A stretch of DNA of 64,000 bases from Liopterus haemorrhoidalis (Eukaryota; Arthropoda; Insecta; Coleoptera; Dytiscidae): the NCBI GenBank assembly GCA_963971575.1, contig OZ020617.1, forward strand, positions 36,733,626-36,797,625. The letters are read 5' to 3'. The position numbers and the translations under genes were made by a program. Shown piece after piece: positions 45,618 through 57,496 of the stretch (position 1 is its first letter; the number at the start of each line of letters is the position of its first letter). The notes beneath the pieces were generated by a model, which was not told the DNA's origin, did not search any database, and saw only the letters and a program-made list of their open reading frames with translations.

Positions 45618-47384
45618 CTCCGAAATAGCCCTTTTACATACAAATAATGTATCCAATTCTAAAACTACGAGATCGCTCTGGCGTACATCCAAGATAAAAT
45701 TCTTTACAATTGTGTCCATAGTCATCTTCATCACGTGTAATATCCACTGCAGCCTGATGGTTCCTACTTTAGTGTGATTCTTAGATTTTAGTACAGTTTT
45801 CATATATCTTCCTTCCTGTGATTTCCATATTCATCATTACTTTAAATTTGACTAAATATTACTAATTCACTTTAATAGTCAATTTCAGTTTACCAAATTT
45901 AACTGAAAGGATGATTTTGTTTTAATTTTCTTAAGTTGAAGTTTGTAAGATATATGTGCACTAATACATTCCATTTATTTAATTTCCATTCCGGGTTACC
46001 ATCTTAAAGGCTTCTCTTAATTTCCACCTTTAATTTCGAGAGAAATCTGATCTGAAATGCAAGCCAAGTTGCAGTTTTACGTGTTCGTTTTGTAGTCAGT
46101 TTGTGGAATCATTAAATTAAAGTGTGGAACCCTGGAGACAATTGTCACCACGCCTTTAGTACGACAAGGGAGGTATAGCTCTTGTGATCCGAACCACGGA
46201 CAATATATGTAGGTAGTGTAGTCACCGACTATAAACTCCTAGAGACATAAACTCAACCAATAACCTTAATAAAATGAGATTTCCACTAAAATGCAATTTG
46301 AACTTGCACTAAAGTAAACATAGTTCAAATATAAACTTACCAAATGAGACAATAATACGAGTTGCTGCTACTAGGCACTAGATTATATTTCCCAATACAT
46401 AAACACTATCGTTTACGAATAGATGGTATAGATCACATAGCGATTCATTTCATTTCCAGTCCGTTTGATCTATATCAATGGATCTAAATATGCGATTGTC
46501 TCAATTCCTCACTGTTCATCACATTCAGAGAAACTGTATTTTAGTAAGCTCTTTGAATGACATTGTCGTTCATTTCATTTTCAATCTGACTGAGTCAGAT
46601 CAATAGTACGAAACAATTTGTAGAGCTTTGGGCTGTGCGACATCTCATTTAACCGTGATATGTTCTGTACGGTCAAAATCGTAGCTGGAGGCCTGTAATG
46701 ATCGTGATCACCTCGGCTATTAACTGCACATTACTCAGTTATAGCATGATATTAATTCAAGGTTAATGTGTTATGACCGGACAGTAAAATTTTTACAACT
46801 TTATAAAGATATTTGCTCGTAATAATTTCAGCATCAATGCAATCTCCGATACTTTAGCGATATATTTCAGCGGCTTATGTTGGGTCTTATTATATAAGAA
46901 CTATGGCAATTTATGGTATTTATCACATTGTTTGTAAACATGTAGATATTCAGATTTCCTAAAATTCTATTTATATGATTTATATATCTATTATGAGCAA
47001 AAAACATTATATAGGGTATATCAAGAAAGAGGGACCACGATTTTTCTCGAACAGTGGTTCTTCAAATACGCTGTGCAACTTTCTTATTTTAAATAGGAAC
47101 GCACAATTATTTTTCAATTTTTTGAAAGAGAATATTATTGTGAATCTAGTGATATAGAATTGTCTTACATCACAAAATAACTGAGAAAATTGAAAGGCCC
47201 ACATACCCCTGTATGTGCCACTATTAGCGGATCAATGAACATCTCTTTTTAGATGAAGAGCCACCTATTTAAGAGACGTGTGACACAGATTTGGCTGTGA
47301 ATCGTACTTATTGTTTTATGCATGAAATTTTGCATCTTATTTGAATGTGTTATTTATTTTGATCTATGTTTTCTACTGGTACTT
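45618..47384. other. No gene recognised
   Basis: A loosely repeated TTCATTTCATTTYCA motif occurs at about 46444 and 46570. Otherwise nothing supported. Confidence 0.45.
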
Positions 47385-47760
47385 GGGCCCTTTATAACCT
47401 CCTACTATCACCCTGCGTCTGTTAATTTCTTCAGACTTTTATTCTAATTTATTTGTGTCTGCTAGTGAAAAATTCTTTTATGGAGTTTGTGTATAAGATT
47501 TTACTTATTTATTTTTTGTTTTAATTATTCTTTCTAATAAATTTTCTAGTAAATTAGATGGGCTCAATTAGGGAAGAATTCAGAAAGTTTAGCCGTGTTT
47601 AATCTTTCGGTTAAACTATAACAATCCCATAAGTAACCATAGCAACCATTTTCTAACTATTTGGTTATAGTTAACTAGGCTTTCAGAAACCGGCCCTTAG
47701 TTGTTATGTGCAAATAGACAGTTTACTCAGCAAAAAAAAAAAAAAATGTAACTAACTCAT
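47385..47760 (+). repeat. Dispersed repeat E copy 2, with MITE insertion
   Basis: Collinear with 11530-11800: GGGCCCTTTATAACCTCC, CTATCACCCTGCGTCTGTT, AAATTAGATGGGCT, then after an interruption ATGTGCAAATAGACAG and TAACTAACTCA. The interruption at about 47572-47699 (GGGAAGAATTCAGAAAG to CTTTCAGAAACCGGCCC, TA/TTA flanks) is absent in copy 1. It is probably a roughly 128-bp MITE with imperfect ends of the GGGCCGGTTTCTGAAAG type. Confidence 0.6.
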
Positions 47761-48944
47761 TGAAACAAAACTTCTAACTTACGATGCCCAAAACAACAGC
47801 AGTAGAAATACGCGAAAACAAAATGGATTATACGGTAAAAATCATAGACCTAGGTTAAACAATATCTTTCATTTCCAAACAATATAAATAGTCTAGTACC
47901 TACGTCGAAAGATACTACACTTGATAATAATAAAATGCCATTTGGCAGACGCGTTCTTTATAAAAACTAAAGCATTTTGACACACAGCACCTATTTGTGA
48001 ACCGAGGCAGATTCAAGATGGCGGCGAGGATAGCGCGCCATTTAATTTTTACGATAGAGCGAAATAGCTAAATATATATTTGTAGAATGAACCTTTAACT
48101 ACAATTTGCCGCGTCGTACGCAAATATATGTCACAGTTTACAAGATATTGTCCATAATTCATTCTGTGACAAATGGTTAACGATTTTCGTATGATATGGC
48201 TCGTTTTCTATTAATTTACTGTCGTAGATTACGAATTAGTTATCAAAATGTCGAAAACTTTAAATTTTAATAGATTTTTTCCCCAAATACGAGACATGGT
48301 TTCTCGATACCTTTTATATCGTTCTCGACTAAATCGGGTCTGGGAATTACAAAAATGAAATAAAAAAAGGCATATGGCTTGTTATTATCCGGGTTTTGCT
48401 CAAAATGCAATAAAAAATTTGAGATATCAAGCCGGAACGACTGTAAATTATGAAGATAAGATGCTCCATGCATATACGGAATGCATCTATTTGCTTACCT
48501 TTGTCAGCAGCACCTGGTCTCAAATGAGGCCGCTTTTCAAATAATGCAGGAAAATTGAATTTTACTATTTATATATAATTTGTTGAGTTGTATATCAATA
48601 TAAATTTTGGGTATTTAGAAGTCATAGATTTCGAAAATAGAGTAAATATAGATTTACTGCATATAAGGATTGCATTGTGCCCAAAAATATAATTACATGC
48701 ATTCTTTACATAAAGTGAAATTCATTATTCGACAGTGAAGTACTTTCCCATCCAAAAGAGTAGTATATAGCAGTTCTGACAAAATAATATAGACTATTAC
48801 GCACTAAATACGATTTTACTGGTGGCCGAAAACTATTTTTTCGAAAATGGTTCAAATATTTTCTGATATTTTTACTAAAATTATCAGGAGAACATTGTAT
48901 GTGTTAATAGTTCCCCAATATGTGCCAGTAGGTGTACATAGGAA
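47761..48944. other. No recognised feature
   Basis: AT-rich DNA with one short GC-rich patch near 48010-48040 (AAGATGGCGGCGAGG). Confidence 0.5.
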
Positions 48945-49262
48945 AATGGAAAAAAGTATGTTGGGTATAAAATTCGAAGACAAATCTCAAACAAGAAAAT
49001 AAGACAAAAAACCAAAACTTCATATATCAACGTACACTGTCCCAAACTGAAGTGGAACTAGACCTGACATGTATGTAGAAGCAGAGATAATCACAAGACT
49101 AAAAACCTGAACGACTGGATACCAGTAAACCGGCAGCGAAGAAGAGTTAGATAAAGAAAAACGTGATCTGACGATATTACAGCATATTTTGGTTATCTGT
49201 GGTCGATACTAGCGAAGGATAGAAACGATAGATGAATATTTTGGGAGGCTTATGACCTGAAA
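48945..49262 (+). pseudogene. LINE ORF2 C-terminal fragment
   Basis: The readings MLGIKFEDKSQTRK, then LKWN and HVCR, then PVNRQRRRVR, then SDDITAYFGYLWSILAKDRN and FWEAYDL match the consecutive C-terminal blocks (MLGI, LKWxWAGHVAR, RRRRVGRP, TDDIxxxAGxxWxxxAKDR, EAY) of RTE/Jockey-type LINEs. Multiple frameshifts and stops. Confidence 0.7.
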
Positions 49263-49888
49263 AGGGTGTAATGGCTTTTATTATTTATTCGGCTCGTACT
49301 GTATATTATAATTTGAATATAACTTTACTTTCATTAAATAATGTGGTCCATAATTTCTTAACGCGTACGAACCACCAAACCACTGACTTTGAAACGTTAA
49401 TTAATTTATATAGACTATAATCTCGTTAAAGTTAATGACTGAATTATATTTTGAGCTATTATAACTAAACCCTATATGACGGATACATAAACTCCGGGAG
49501 TTTGCAAACACAGTTTGCAAAGTTTTGACACAATATTCACCGCTGACCAACGGTCTCTAATCTTATTCCATACAACATCCAAACTACAGAGATAACATAG
49601 AAGTTATTTGAGTCACAACAAATTATATATAGACCAATACAAAATAGAGAAAGAAGATAGAGGAACAGACTAAAAGATAGCGATGTATAGAAAAATATTT
49701 TACACAGCAACAATACGATCAATAAGAACAGCAAAAAAAAATCGATCACTAAATTAGACATTTTATTCTTTATTATTATTCTTATCATCCTTGTGGAGAG
49801 TCGTTGGCAATAATATTTGCAAGATTACTTTAAGCATTTATCAATTTGTTTACATGTATTCTCATTCAAATGTTATATTGTATCTTTT
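49263..49888. other. No recognised feature
   Basis: AT-rich DNA between a LINE fragment and the solo LTR. Chance frames only. Confidence 0.55.
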
Positions 49889-49893
49889 AGTTA

Positions 49894-50600
49894 AGTTCGC
49901 GCCAACCGCGCGAATTATTAATATTTAAGTGGGCAGATTCTCTGTTCAACATTAATTTTAGTTCTAATAATGTTGAACAGAGATAAATAAAACTCTTACC
50001 GATTGTGTCGTGTTAATATTTCTGTACACAGTTTAGGCTGTACGTGCCCTGCCACTCAGGTTATGTTCACGAATGTATGTTACATATACCTTTGTCTCGT
50101 GTCTTAGCGTACTTTAGACGCTCATTTTGGTCTCCGCATCGCTTAGTATCATGCTTCTTTAATCAGAGGTAGAATTAGACTTGTTCTACTTCAATTCATT
50201 ATTTTGTTGTTGACGTGAATGCATTTTACACATGAATTCACATTCGTGTGTGTTAGTATATTTCACGAATAAACGGTGTGGGCATGTTAAATCGATCGTG
50301 GCTGTGTGTCCAAACTCTCCATTCCAGACCTGGTGTATTACAAAGTCTACAGCATCTCAAAGTGCCCTTTGCTACGTGACGTTTAAACCACTTCGTAAGT
50401 CCATCAACCTGTTTATATCCAATCCTATCTCCAGCATTCTACAATCACGAAAGATTGTTCCCAATAAAGGCAATTCACTTTATTCACGTTTTTCATCTTG
50501 ATCGTGAGTCTTCCCTTACAATCGTCGCGAACGTGCTCCTCAGAGCAGAAACCTGGTCAATGTCTCCACTTGGGAACATTGCAGGGCTCTGCATTTAACA
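49894..50600 (+). mobile_element. Solo LTR copy 2 (plus)
   Basis: 707 bp from AGTTCGCGCCAACCGCGCGA to GGGCTCTGCATTTAACA, flanked by AGTTA on both sides (49889-49893, 50601-50605), a 5-bp target duplication. Collinear with the inverted copy at 37757-38447. The first base reads A where copy 1 has T. CCCAATAAAGG near 50460 is a likely poly(A) signal. No internal domain is present, so the element was lost by LTR recombination. Confidence 0.85.
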
Positions 50601-50734
50601 AGTTAATTCCCCTACCGATAAACAGGAGTAATTTGACTTATTTCGCCTTTAGTAATATTTTACCGTTTATTTTCAGGCTTCGCATAACTTTAATATTCTG
50701 ATTTGCATAACTTCACAAAACAGTATTGAATACG

Positions 50735-51315
50735 ATGAGTGATGAAAAGTTATATATTCGACACTGCATTCAGTATGAGTTCTGCTGCTAAAGCATGTAT
50801 ATCAATTGGCACTGTTCCTGGTGAAGATACCGTGTTTCATTATATTGACCATTATTGGTTTCGATGTTTTAAAGCCGGTAATTTTGATGTCAGCAAGCAA
50901 GTACGCTCTGGAATATCGAGGAGAATGAAGACCAATAATTGGTAAGCACTACTGAATAAAAATGAAGAAAAACTCCGCAAGCGCAAAAATTACTAGCGGC
51001 ATAGCTGTGAGTTGATCAAGATAAAGTTTAAAGACGATTGTCTGAGATGGCAGAAATACAGAAGTGGGTTCTACATGCACTTTCCGAACACAGTACTGCC
51101 AACCGGCTCAACAAATGCGTTTCGTTGCTCGTCAAGCAACACAGTTTTATTTAAATGTATCTGGCGACGAAAATGGATTATGTTTAATTCTTTTAAACGC
51201 ACATATCCATGCAAAAATGATCTTTTATGCCTGATGGGACATGAACTGTATAGAGTCTTACGAATTCCAACAGGAAGATATTATTCTTTTCAGACAACTG
51301 CCACGCAATCTAATA
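50735..51315 (+). pseudogene. Mariner (irritans-like) transposase N-terminal half
   Basis: The readings YIRHCIQYEF, then SSAAKACISIG and GEDTVFHYIDHYWFRCFKAG, NFDVSKQVRSGISRR, then EIQKWVLHALSEHSTANRLN match the start and the two HTH regions of irritans-type mariner transposases. Later blocks (NSFKRTYPCKNDLL region and WDMNCIESYEF) reach the strand before the second Asp. At least four frameshifts. The C-terminal half is missing where R copy 5 begins at 51336. Confidence 0.7.
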
Positions 51316-51335
51316 AATCTCACCTAGATTTTTTC

Positions 51336-52655
51336 AGGATTTTGTAGATATGATCAAGAATCTATGATACCGTCACTCATGTGTCTATCGGTCTGTGTGT
51401 CTGTTCGGTAGGACTTGTGGTAAAATGGTCAGCCATTTAGGATAGATCTAAGTCCAGACCTAGAAAGTTGAAATTAGGCATGCTTGTACATCTCTTTGAC
51501 TTATATATTAAACAAAAATTATTGAAATTTAAAAAAACACACATATCTTAGAAAAAATATAAATAAATACTCCGTTTATTTAAAAAAAAAAATGTATTTT
51601 AAAATTTTGAGTGGGGTTAGTTATTAATCTTGATTTTTTTTTTTATTAATTTTAAATTTTAATTTTATATCGTGACTATTAACTAAGGTATTGTAAATTT
51701 AACATTGTTTTTTAATCTTTAACTTATATTTGATATGTTTTTACTCTTTAATAATTAATTTGTGTTATATTTTAAATTCCAAGACAATTTTGTAATGCTT
51801 GTTTTAACTACTTGACATGTTAAATTTGAACATTATTATATTTTTATACATGTAAACTTACTCATTATTAATTCTATATATCCTTGTAGCTGTGATGAAG
51901 AATTAAATCGAAACGTAAGCGAAGTTAATAAATTTTGATTTATTTTCTGACTGGTCCGAATCCCTTTAACTATCAACTATAGTTAATTATTAACCTATTA
52001 ATAAGTATATTGGCAATTAATTTTTTCTGAAAACTCAAATAGTTTTTGCTAAAAATATGTCAAAACTTTTGTGCCCCGCCATATTACAAGAGGGGTTGGT
52101 CTAAAAATATGTAAAAATCTTAATAATATAATTGATGGGGTCCGAAATAATTCAACAAAAAATATTTTGAAAAATAACTAATTTTATCGATAAAAATAAT
52201 AATTGTTTAAAATTTATTGTATGCTGAAGACGTAGATCAAGAAACTATAAGTAGTTTTTTAAAATCTTTATTTTAACACGATTCTTTTTTTAATATTCTA
52301 AAAAACTTTTGTCACGCACTCTGCGCCGAAGAGGAGTCAAACTAAAATTCTGAAAAAATTCTTAATAACGCACATGTGAACTGGAATAGTTCAACAGGTG
52401 ATTTTTGATCCGATTTATTTTTCGAAAGATAATGAAGTTTTTTATTTTTGAAAAAAACTTTTCAAATTTGTAGGGTATTAAATAAAACTTCTTAGTTTAT
52501 ATTGTAGATTAAAAAATGATAAATGATATCATTCATTTTAACGTGAATAAAGCAAAAAAAAATGCCCTGACATTTCGTATGATATTGGCTACATTTACGA
52601 GATACCTACGAAATCTTCAAATGTATGAAAGTTCACATTTCACATCAATATTTTA
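51336..52655 (+). repeat. Family R copy 5
   Basis: Begins AGGATTTTGTAGATATGATC, then ATACCGTCACTCATGTGTC, TCTGTGTGTCTG, and AAATTAGGCATGCTTGTACA. Two diverged copies of the central TTCAACA...TTTCGAAA segment occur (about 52080-52190 and 52320-52460). It ends at 52587-52655 with the palindromic end in inverse (GTTCACATTTCACATC). About 51895-51945 carries GATGAAGAATTAAATCGAAA and a LINE-like tail, suggesting a further insertion. Confidence 0.6.
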
Positions 52656-53296
52656 TTTAGTTGTAGATAGAAAAAGAAATTCAAATATAAAGAACAAGTT
52701 TGGAATATCTGATATAATTTAAATATTATTTAAAATTCGTTGCTTTCTTCGTATCAGCACAAATACCAAGCAAACAAAATTACTATATACTTTGACTATT
52801 TAATTTTTTTCTCGAATAAGTTGACTTAAGGCTGATTCATCGATCCTGATCTGTTATTGAATTTCCATCAAAATTATTTCGCTTATCAAAGGGCCGATAG
52901 TGCGCTTATTACATCAAGGGTTTAGTCAGATACAATTGTGCATATAATGTCATTTTCCACGACGCCGTTTCTCAAAGTGTTAATAATCATGACCACTGAC
53001 CATTTACGCACTGACCATGATGTCATCTGTGACGTCACCATAATACACCACAGAAACCCACTGATTAAATTTCCTTTTAATCAATAAACATGAATAGTAA
53101 TATTGCCCTCAAATTCTATCAACAGAGTGCAAGAAATATCGATCAAGATAAATGAGACACAGTTTGTAGCTTGAACATGATTAGTTTCCTAAAGAAACTT
53201 TCCTTGCTATTTTTCAACTTCATCTATAGCTGTACGATGGCTACCTTTTAAGTTTTTACAAAAACTATGAAAGAATTTTTTTTGGAACAAATTATT
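52656..53296. other. No recognised feature
   Basis: AT-rich DNA. ACTGACCATGATGTCATCTG near 53010 contains a CRE-like motif, without promoter context. Confidence 0.5.
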
Positions 53297-54300
53297 TTAT
53301 TGCTTTTCAAAATATTCGCCTTTAAAATTTATACACTTCTGCGTTCAAACCAATTTCTCAAAACATTTTTTCCACTCTGAAATTGGTATCTCAACAACAA
53401 AGTTTTCGAAGGCTTCAACAGCTTCTTGAGGTGATGAAAATCGCTGTCCACGCATTATGTTTCACATTGGCGAACAAAAAAAAAAATTGTTAGGGGATAA
53501 ATCAGGTGAATACGGGCAATGAGACATTAAGTCGATGTTTTTCTCCTTCAAATAATCAATTATTTGACGTGCTGTGTAGGAGCTTGCATTGTCATGATAA
53601 AGAATGATGCGACGTTTTTTGTTGTTTTTCCTGATTTTTTCGATGTTTCTGGCAAACAAATTGTTGTATACCATTCAGCATTAACTGTCCTCCAATCCTC
53701 TAAAGGAATGGTTGCGACATGTCCAGTACAACTAAAGAAACAAGCGATCATTTTCTTTGAAGTGAACGAACAACTTTTGTGGGTTTCGGTTCGATTGTTG
53801 CTTAGTTTCATATGAATAAATCCAAGTTTCGTCACCTGTAGCGATGTTGTATACGGATTTTGCAGTGCCTTGGTTGAATTGCTTTAGCATTCCCTTACAC
53901 CAATCAAAACGACCCTTTCTTGAGCTCAAGCCTTTTTTTTGAGCGGGAACAGATCTTTTTCACAGCTAAATGTTCATGCAAAATCGAATGTATTGCAGTC
54001 TGCGATATGCCAAAGGATGCCTCTATCTCACTGTAAGTCACAGGCCAGTCTTCTTCAATCATTTTACGCACAGCATGGACTTTTTTTGAAGCACAACCTA
54101 TTTTGGTCGATCATCACGTGATTCATCACTTACGGACGCACGACCACCACGACTGCAAACCAATTGTAATTAGTCTTTTTTAATGGTGCTTCATTACCAA
54201 AAGTTGAACGAAGCGAATCTATGTATTGTTGTTGAGTTAGGCCTTTACTAAAATCGTAAAAAATCATACAACGAAAACCTTCACAAACTTGTTTTTCTAA
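53297..54300 (-). pseudogene. Near full-length mariner transposase pseudogene
   Basis: Minus-strand blocks in order: IFYDFSKGLTQQQYIDSLRS (about 54270), VTYSEIEASFGISQTAIHSI, KGRFDWCKGMLKQFN, then ATGDETWIYSYETKQQ (first Asp), KKMIACFFSCTGHVATIPLE, WYTTICLPE, then YHDNASSYTARQIIDYL (second Asp), YSPDLSPNNFF (third Asp reads Asn) and ending GEYFEKQ with stop at 53297-53299. At least four frameshifts break it. The family differs from those at 17.5, 32 and 50.7 kb. No terminal repeats were found. Confidence 0.85.
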
Positions 54301-55144
54301 ACGCCCTTTGTTAACAAACTACTCGGTAATTTTATAAATAAATTACTAAAATAATATTGTGTATCTTTTTCTCTTTTTTTAAACTCACTTATTTATTATT
54401 AGTATTTACTACTGTTAATTTTAATACTATCCTTATTTTCTATTATTATTTTTGTATTCATTGTTACTGTGCCATATTAATTATTGTAGAACTATTTTAG
54501 TGTCATACTGTACTTGGGCCTTGTCCTGTTGAAAGACCGAAATAAGATGAGTAAAATAAATAAATTATGTTACGAAATTTAAATAGAAAATAAGTACGGA
54601 CGAACTCATGTGACGCGGGCAGATATATTCAGACTGACTTAAACATTTCCTTGTTTTACACTGGCAAATTTAATCAATAAACCCTCGAAACACACCACAT
54701 TTCATGTACACGTTTTATAGCATCATCTTGATCATTGTAAACCGGGCTTAATGCAGGTCCAAACTAGGCTGTATCTCCTAAGTATCGGACATCGACGGTA
54801 CTAACCCACGATACCGCATAGACTCTCCGGCAAAGGACTGGGAGGATAGTTAGTCCGATATCAAAAGGAAATGAATGGCCTGCTTGGGATAGGCCTGAAA
54901 TGTTTGGGTGGACATAAGAACTCGTAAGGGTTGTATAAATTCCTACAAAAAAAGGGTTGTCCATATGAATGAGTTGAAATTAGTTTGAAGGGTGTAAAAA
55001 GTTGGACAGCCTTGAGAAAGTATGTTTTTGATGCTAAATTGTTATTTTGAAAGGGGTTTATTAATAATAATTTATAAGATCTTTTTGTTAGTCTCAACTA
55101 GAAATTTACTGAAAAGATAACTGATTTTCAACAATAATAAAAAG
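54301..55144. other. Possible LINE tail; otherwise unassigned
   Basis: 54500-54570 (ACTTGGGCCTTGTCC then GTAAAATAAATAAATTA) resembles a LINE 3' tail. 54740-54900 is GC-richer, with an unassigned minus-strand frame. Confidence 0.4.
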
Positions 55145-55310
55145 AAAAATGTATGTGAAGTGTGAATTTTCACAAAATAAAGGGTTTAGTAGGTATTTAA
55201 TAAGTGTAAGAAGTCAACAGAATGTTTGATGTCTGGGACATTTTTTTTTTATAATCATTTTTATTCGTTATTTGAGTGCTAAGAACTTCCATTTAATTTT
55301 TTTTAACTAA
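55145..55310 (-). repeat. Family R palindromic end, extended
   Basis: ATGTGAAGTGTGAATTTTCA, AGGGTTTAGTAGGTATTTAA and TAAGTGTAAGAAGTCAACAG are followed by a region collinear with the inner side of R copy 3 (ATAATCATTTTT, CGTTATTTGAGTGCTAAG). The rest of the element is absent. Confidence 0.6.
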
Positions 55311-55609
55311 ATTGAAATAATTTTAAACAAGTTTATCACAATAAAAATATAATAATATAAAAATATAAAAAACTGCTTTCTATTCTTTAATTTACATCTT
55401 AAGAGATTTCAGGAACATTATTAAAAAAAGTTTAAATTTTTTTTTTATTTTGTTCAACGACAAAGTCCTGGATTATTCGGAGCTTATTTGACGTCGTTTT
55501 CCATTGCAGTATCAAATTTTCTCTTGAGGCGGATATCTGGGCTTTGAGGCTATATACTTGGAATAGTACTTTGGTTACTGCGAGGTTACTAGCAACTTTG
55601 GCAGCAATA

Positions 55610-55885
55610 AGCGCTTTCCAGTTAGGTGTGAAACATTCCGAGCTATTCTGAACTGTTCTACTCCGAACTGAAATTATTACACTTGGAACATCGGCTAGTC
55701 ATCTTATGAATTTAACCGTTTACCTGCACCCCAATCGAACTCGACGTTCTGAAATTTAGGTAGGTCCTTCAGGGGAAGAGGGTAATTCTAGCGTGGTTTG
55801 GGAGCGTGGAGTACTTCAACTTGGAACACTAAAGAACTGCTCGTGGTAACTCCGAGTTACTCTTTACAGCAACCTGAAAAGCGCC
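55610..55885. mobile_element. MITE with AGCGCTTTCCAG ends
   Basis: AGCGCTTTCCAGTTAGG at 55610 mirrors CAACCTGAAAAGCGCC ending 55885, with TA on both sides. The interior repeats TTGGAACA and ACTCCGA motifs. 276 bp, no coding. Confidence 0.5.
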
Positions 55886-56054
55886 TATTACACTGATAAA
55901 CACACTATTTGCGACATGACATTGTTTAGGTATTTCTGATGTATTTTAATACGTTGAAAACAAATCTGAAAACAGAATTTTTCTTTCACCCATCGATTTC
56001 CTGTAACACGCAAATTTCTATTTTGCAATAAGCAATATTTTCATATTGGGTCAA

Positions 56055-57010
56055 CTCACGACGTGTATCTGCGGTGACGAATACAACTGGTTAAGATCAG
56101 TTTATTCCTGTTTATCAGGTTCAAGTAGTAGCTCTTTTTCTTGGACTCTAATTGGGGTATACGAAATACTGTTGTTTCATTTGTGAATGGGACAGCCGTG
56201 CACGCGATCGTCACTATATTCAAGAGGAGTGGCCACTACTTCGAGCACTAACTTCGGGACTAAAAAATGTTAGAAATGAAGTACTGGTCGATCCCAAAAA
56301 CGTATTTATCCCACTTTTACGTATTAAATTGGGCTTTAAAGAATTTCGCTAAAGCAATGGATCGGAACGGAAGAGGGTTTTTGTATCTAAAACAAAAATT
56401 TCCGAAAATTAGTGAAGCAAAAATTAAAGAGGGCATATTTGTGAACCCAGGGCCAGCGGAACATACTCCGCAGGCATAAGGGCGCTTGATGCCAGTGGTG
56501 CCAAGTTTATAGCTGGCAATATTACGTAATTGTAATAACAATAATGCTAGGGCGCTATATAAATTCTTATATACCAAGTACCAAACACCCTGTGTGGACC
56601 CATAACCCAAGAGAAATAATGAATGATGATGTGTCTGACTGTATGCTAAATGAAGCTGAAATAAAAGCTTGGAAAGCTTTTAAAACAGTTGTTTGAAGTT
56701 TTTTGAAAATGTGACACCTGGAAATGACAGAGATATCGTGAATGAATTACTTGATACCTACAAAGAAATGGGATGTAGGATGTCTTTAAAAGTTCACTTT
56801 CTGGACTCTCATTACTTCACTAGATTTCTGCCCAGAAGATATGGGTGCAGTAAGTGATGAACATGGGGAATGGTTCCACCATGATATTTCCGCCATATAA
56901 AAGCGATATCAAAGTAAATGGAGCCCAAATTTGCTTAGTGATTACTGTTGGACATTAAAAAGGGATGCCTCAGAAACGAAATATCGACGTAAAACATCAA
57001 AATTACAGTT
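56055..57010 (+). pseudogene. Decayed CxWDSR/SDEHGE-family gene
   Basis: Blocks in order: VVALFLGL (then a stop), LGYTKYCCFICEWDSRARDR (56150), NVRNEVLVDPKNVFIPLLRI, KAMDRNGRGFLYLKQKFPKI, EAKIKEGIFVNP, then (56590) GPITQE and LNEAEIKAWKAFKTVV, then AVSDEHGEWFHHDISAI, then KRYQSKWSPNLLSDYCWTLK and ETKYRRKTS. I know this as a family of unknown function that recurs in many arthropod genomes, usually with WDSR near the start and SDEHGERFHQDI near the end. Here it has at least four stops or frameshifts. About 145 bases (56450-56595) unrelated to the family interrupt it after GIFVNP, and a smaller insertion lies near 56070-56115. Confidence 0.8.
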
Positions 57011-57496
57011 TGCGGTAAGTTAAAATTAATAATAATACTCCAATCGCTATATTTCGTTAGAAACCAACAATACCTCATAGCAAGAAAGTGATGGGTCATT
57101 GAAAAAATCTGAGGTAATTTTCGGATTTTCGGTCAAATTTTACGTCGGATACATCACGTTTTGTCCATGTCACAAAAAATAAGTTCATTTTTGTTTACCG
57201 GTGTTATCAGCCTGTTCACAGTGATAGCAGTATGTCACGGGATGCATATAAAAATAATTTCCAGGTTTCTTTGGGAGAGGCCGAACAAAAGCTGATAAAG
57301 GCTGAAATGAACTGAGGGAATCGGAGCGTATTACCTATCTGGTATTGTGTTTATTTAGCTGATCTTTGTGTCTCAGACCAAAGCTTACGCTAGTCATTTC
57401 AATAGCATATATCTTAACCACATTTGGAAAATGGTGTTTGTGTGTCTCGTTTTCCATAATTATAGCTGAACCTACTTTATCGCCAATCTTGTATTT
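57011..57496. other. No recognised feature
   Basis: Sequence after the decayed CxWDSR gene. No continuation of that family is seen. Confidence 0.5.

Noticed and set aside
51890..51950. Hammerhead-ribozyme-like motif (GATGAAG ... CGAAAC) before a LINE-like tail
   Set aside because: The conserved CUGAUGA core is interrupted (CTGTGATGA) and I cannot draw the three stems.
54764..55097. Overlapping minus-strand frames reading HFRPIPSRPFISF and similar
   Set aside because: No recognised family, frames overlap without splice sites; left unassigned.
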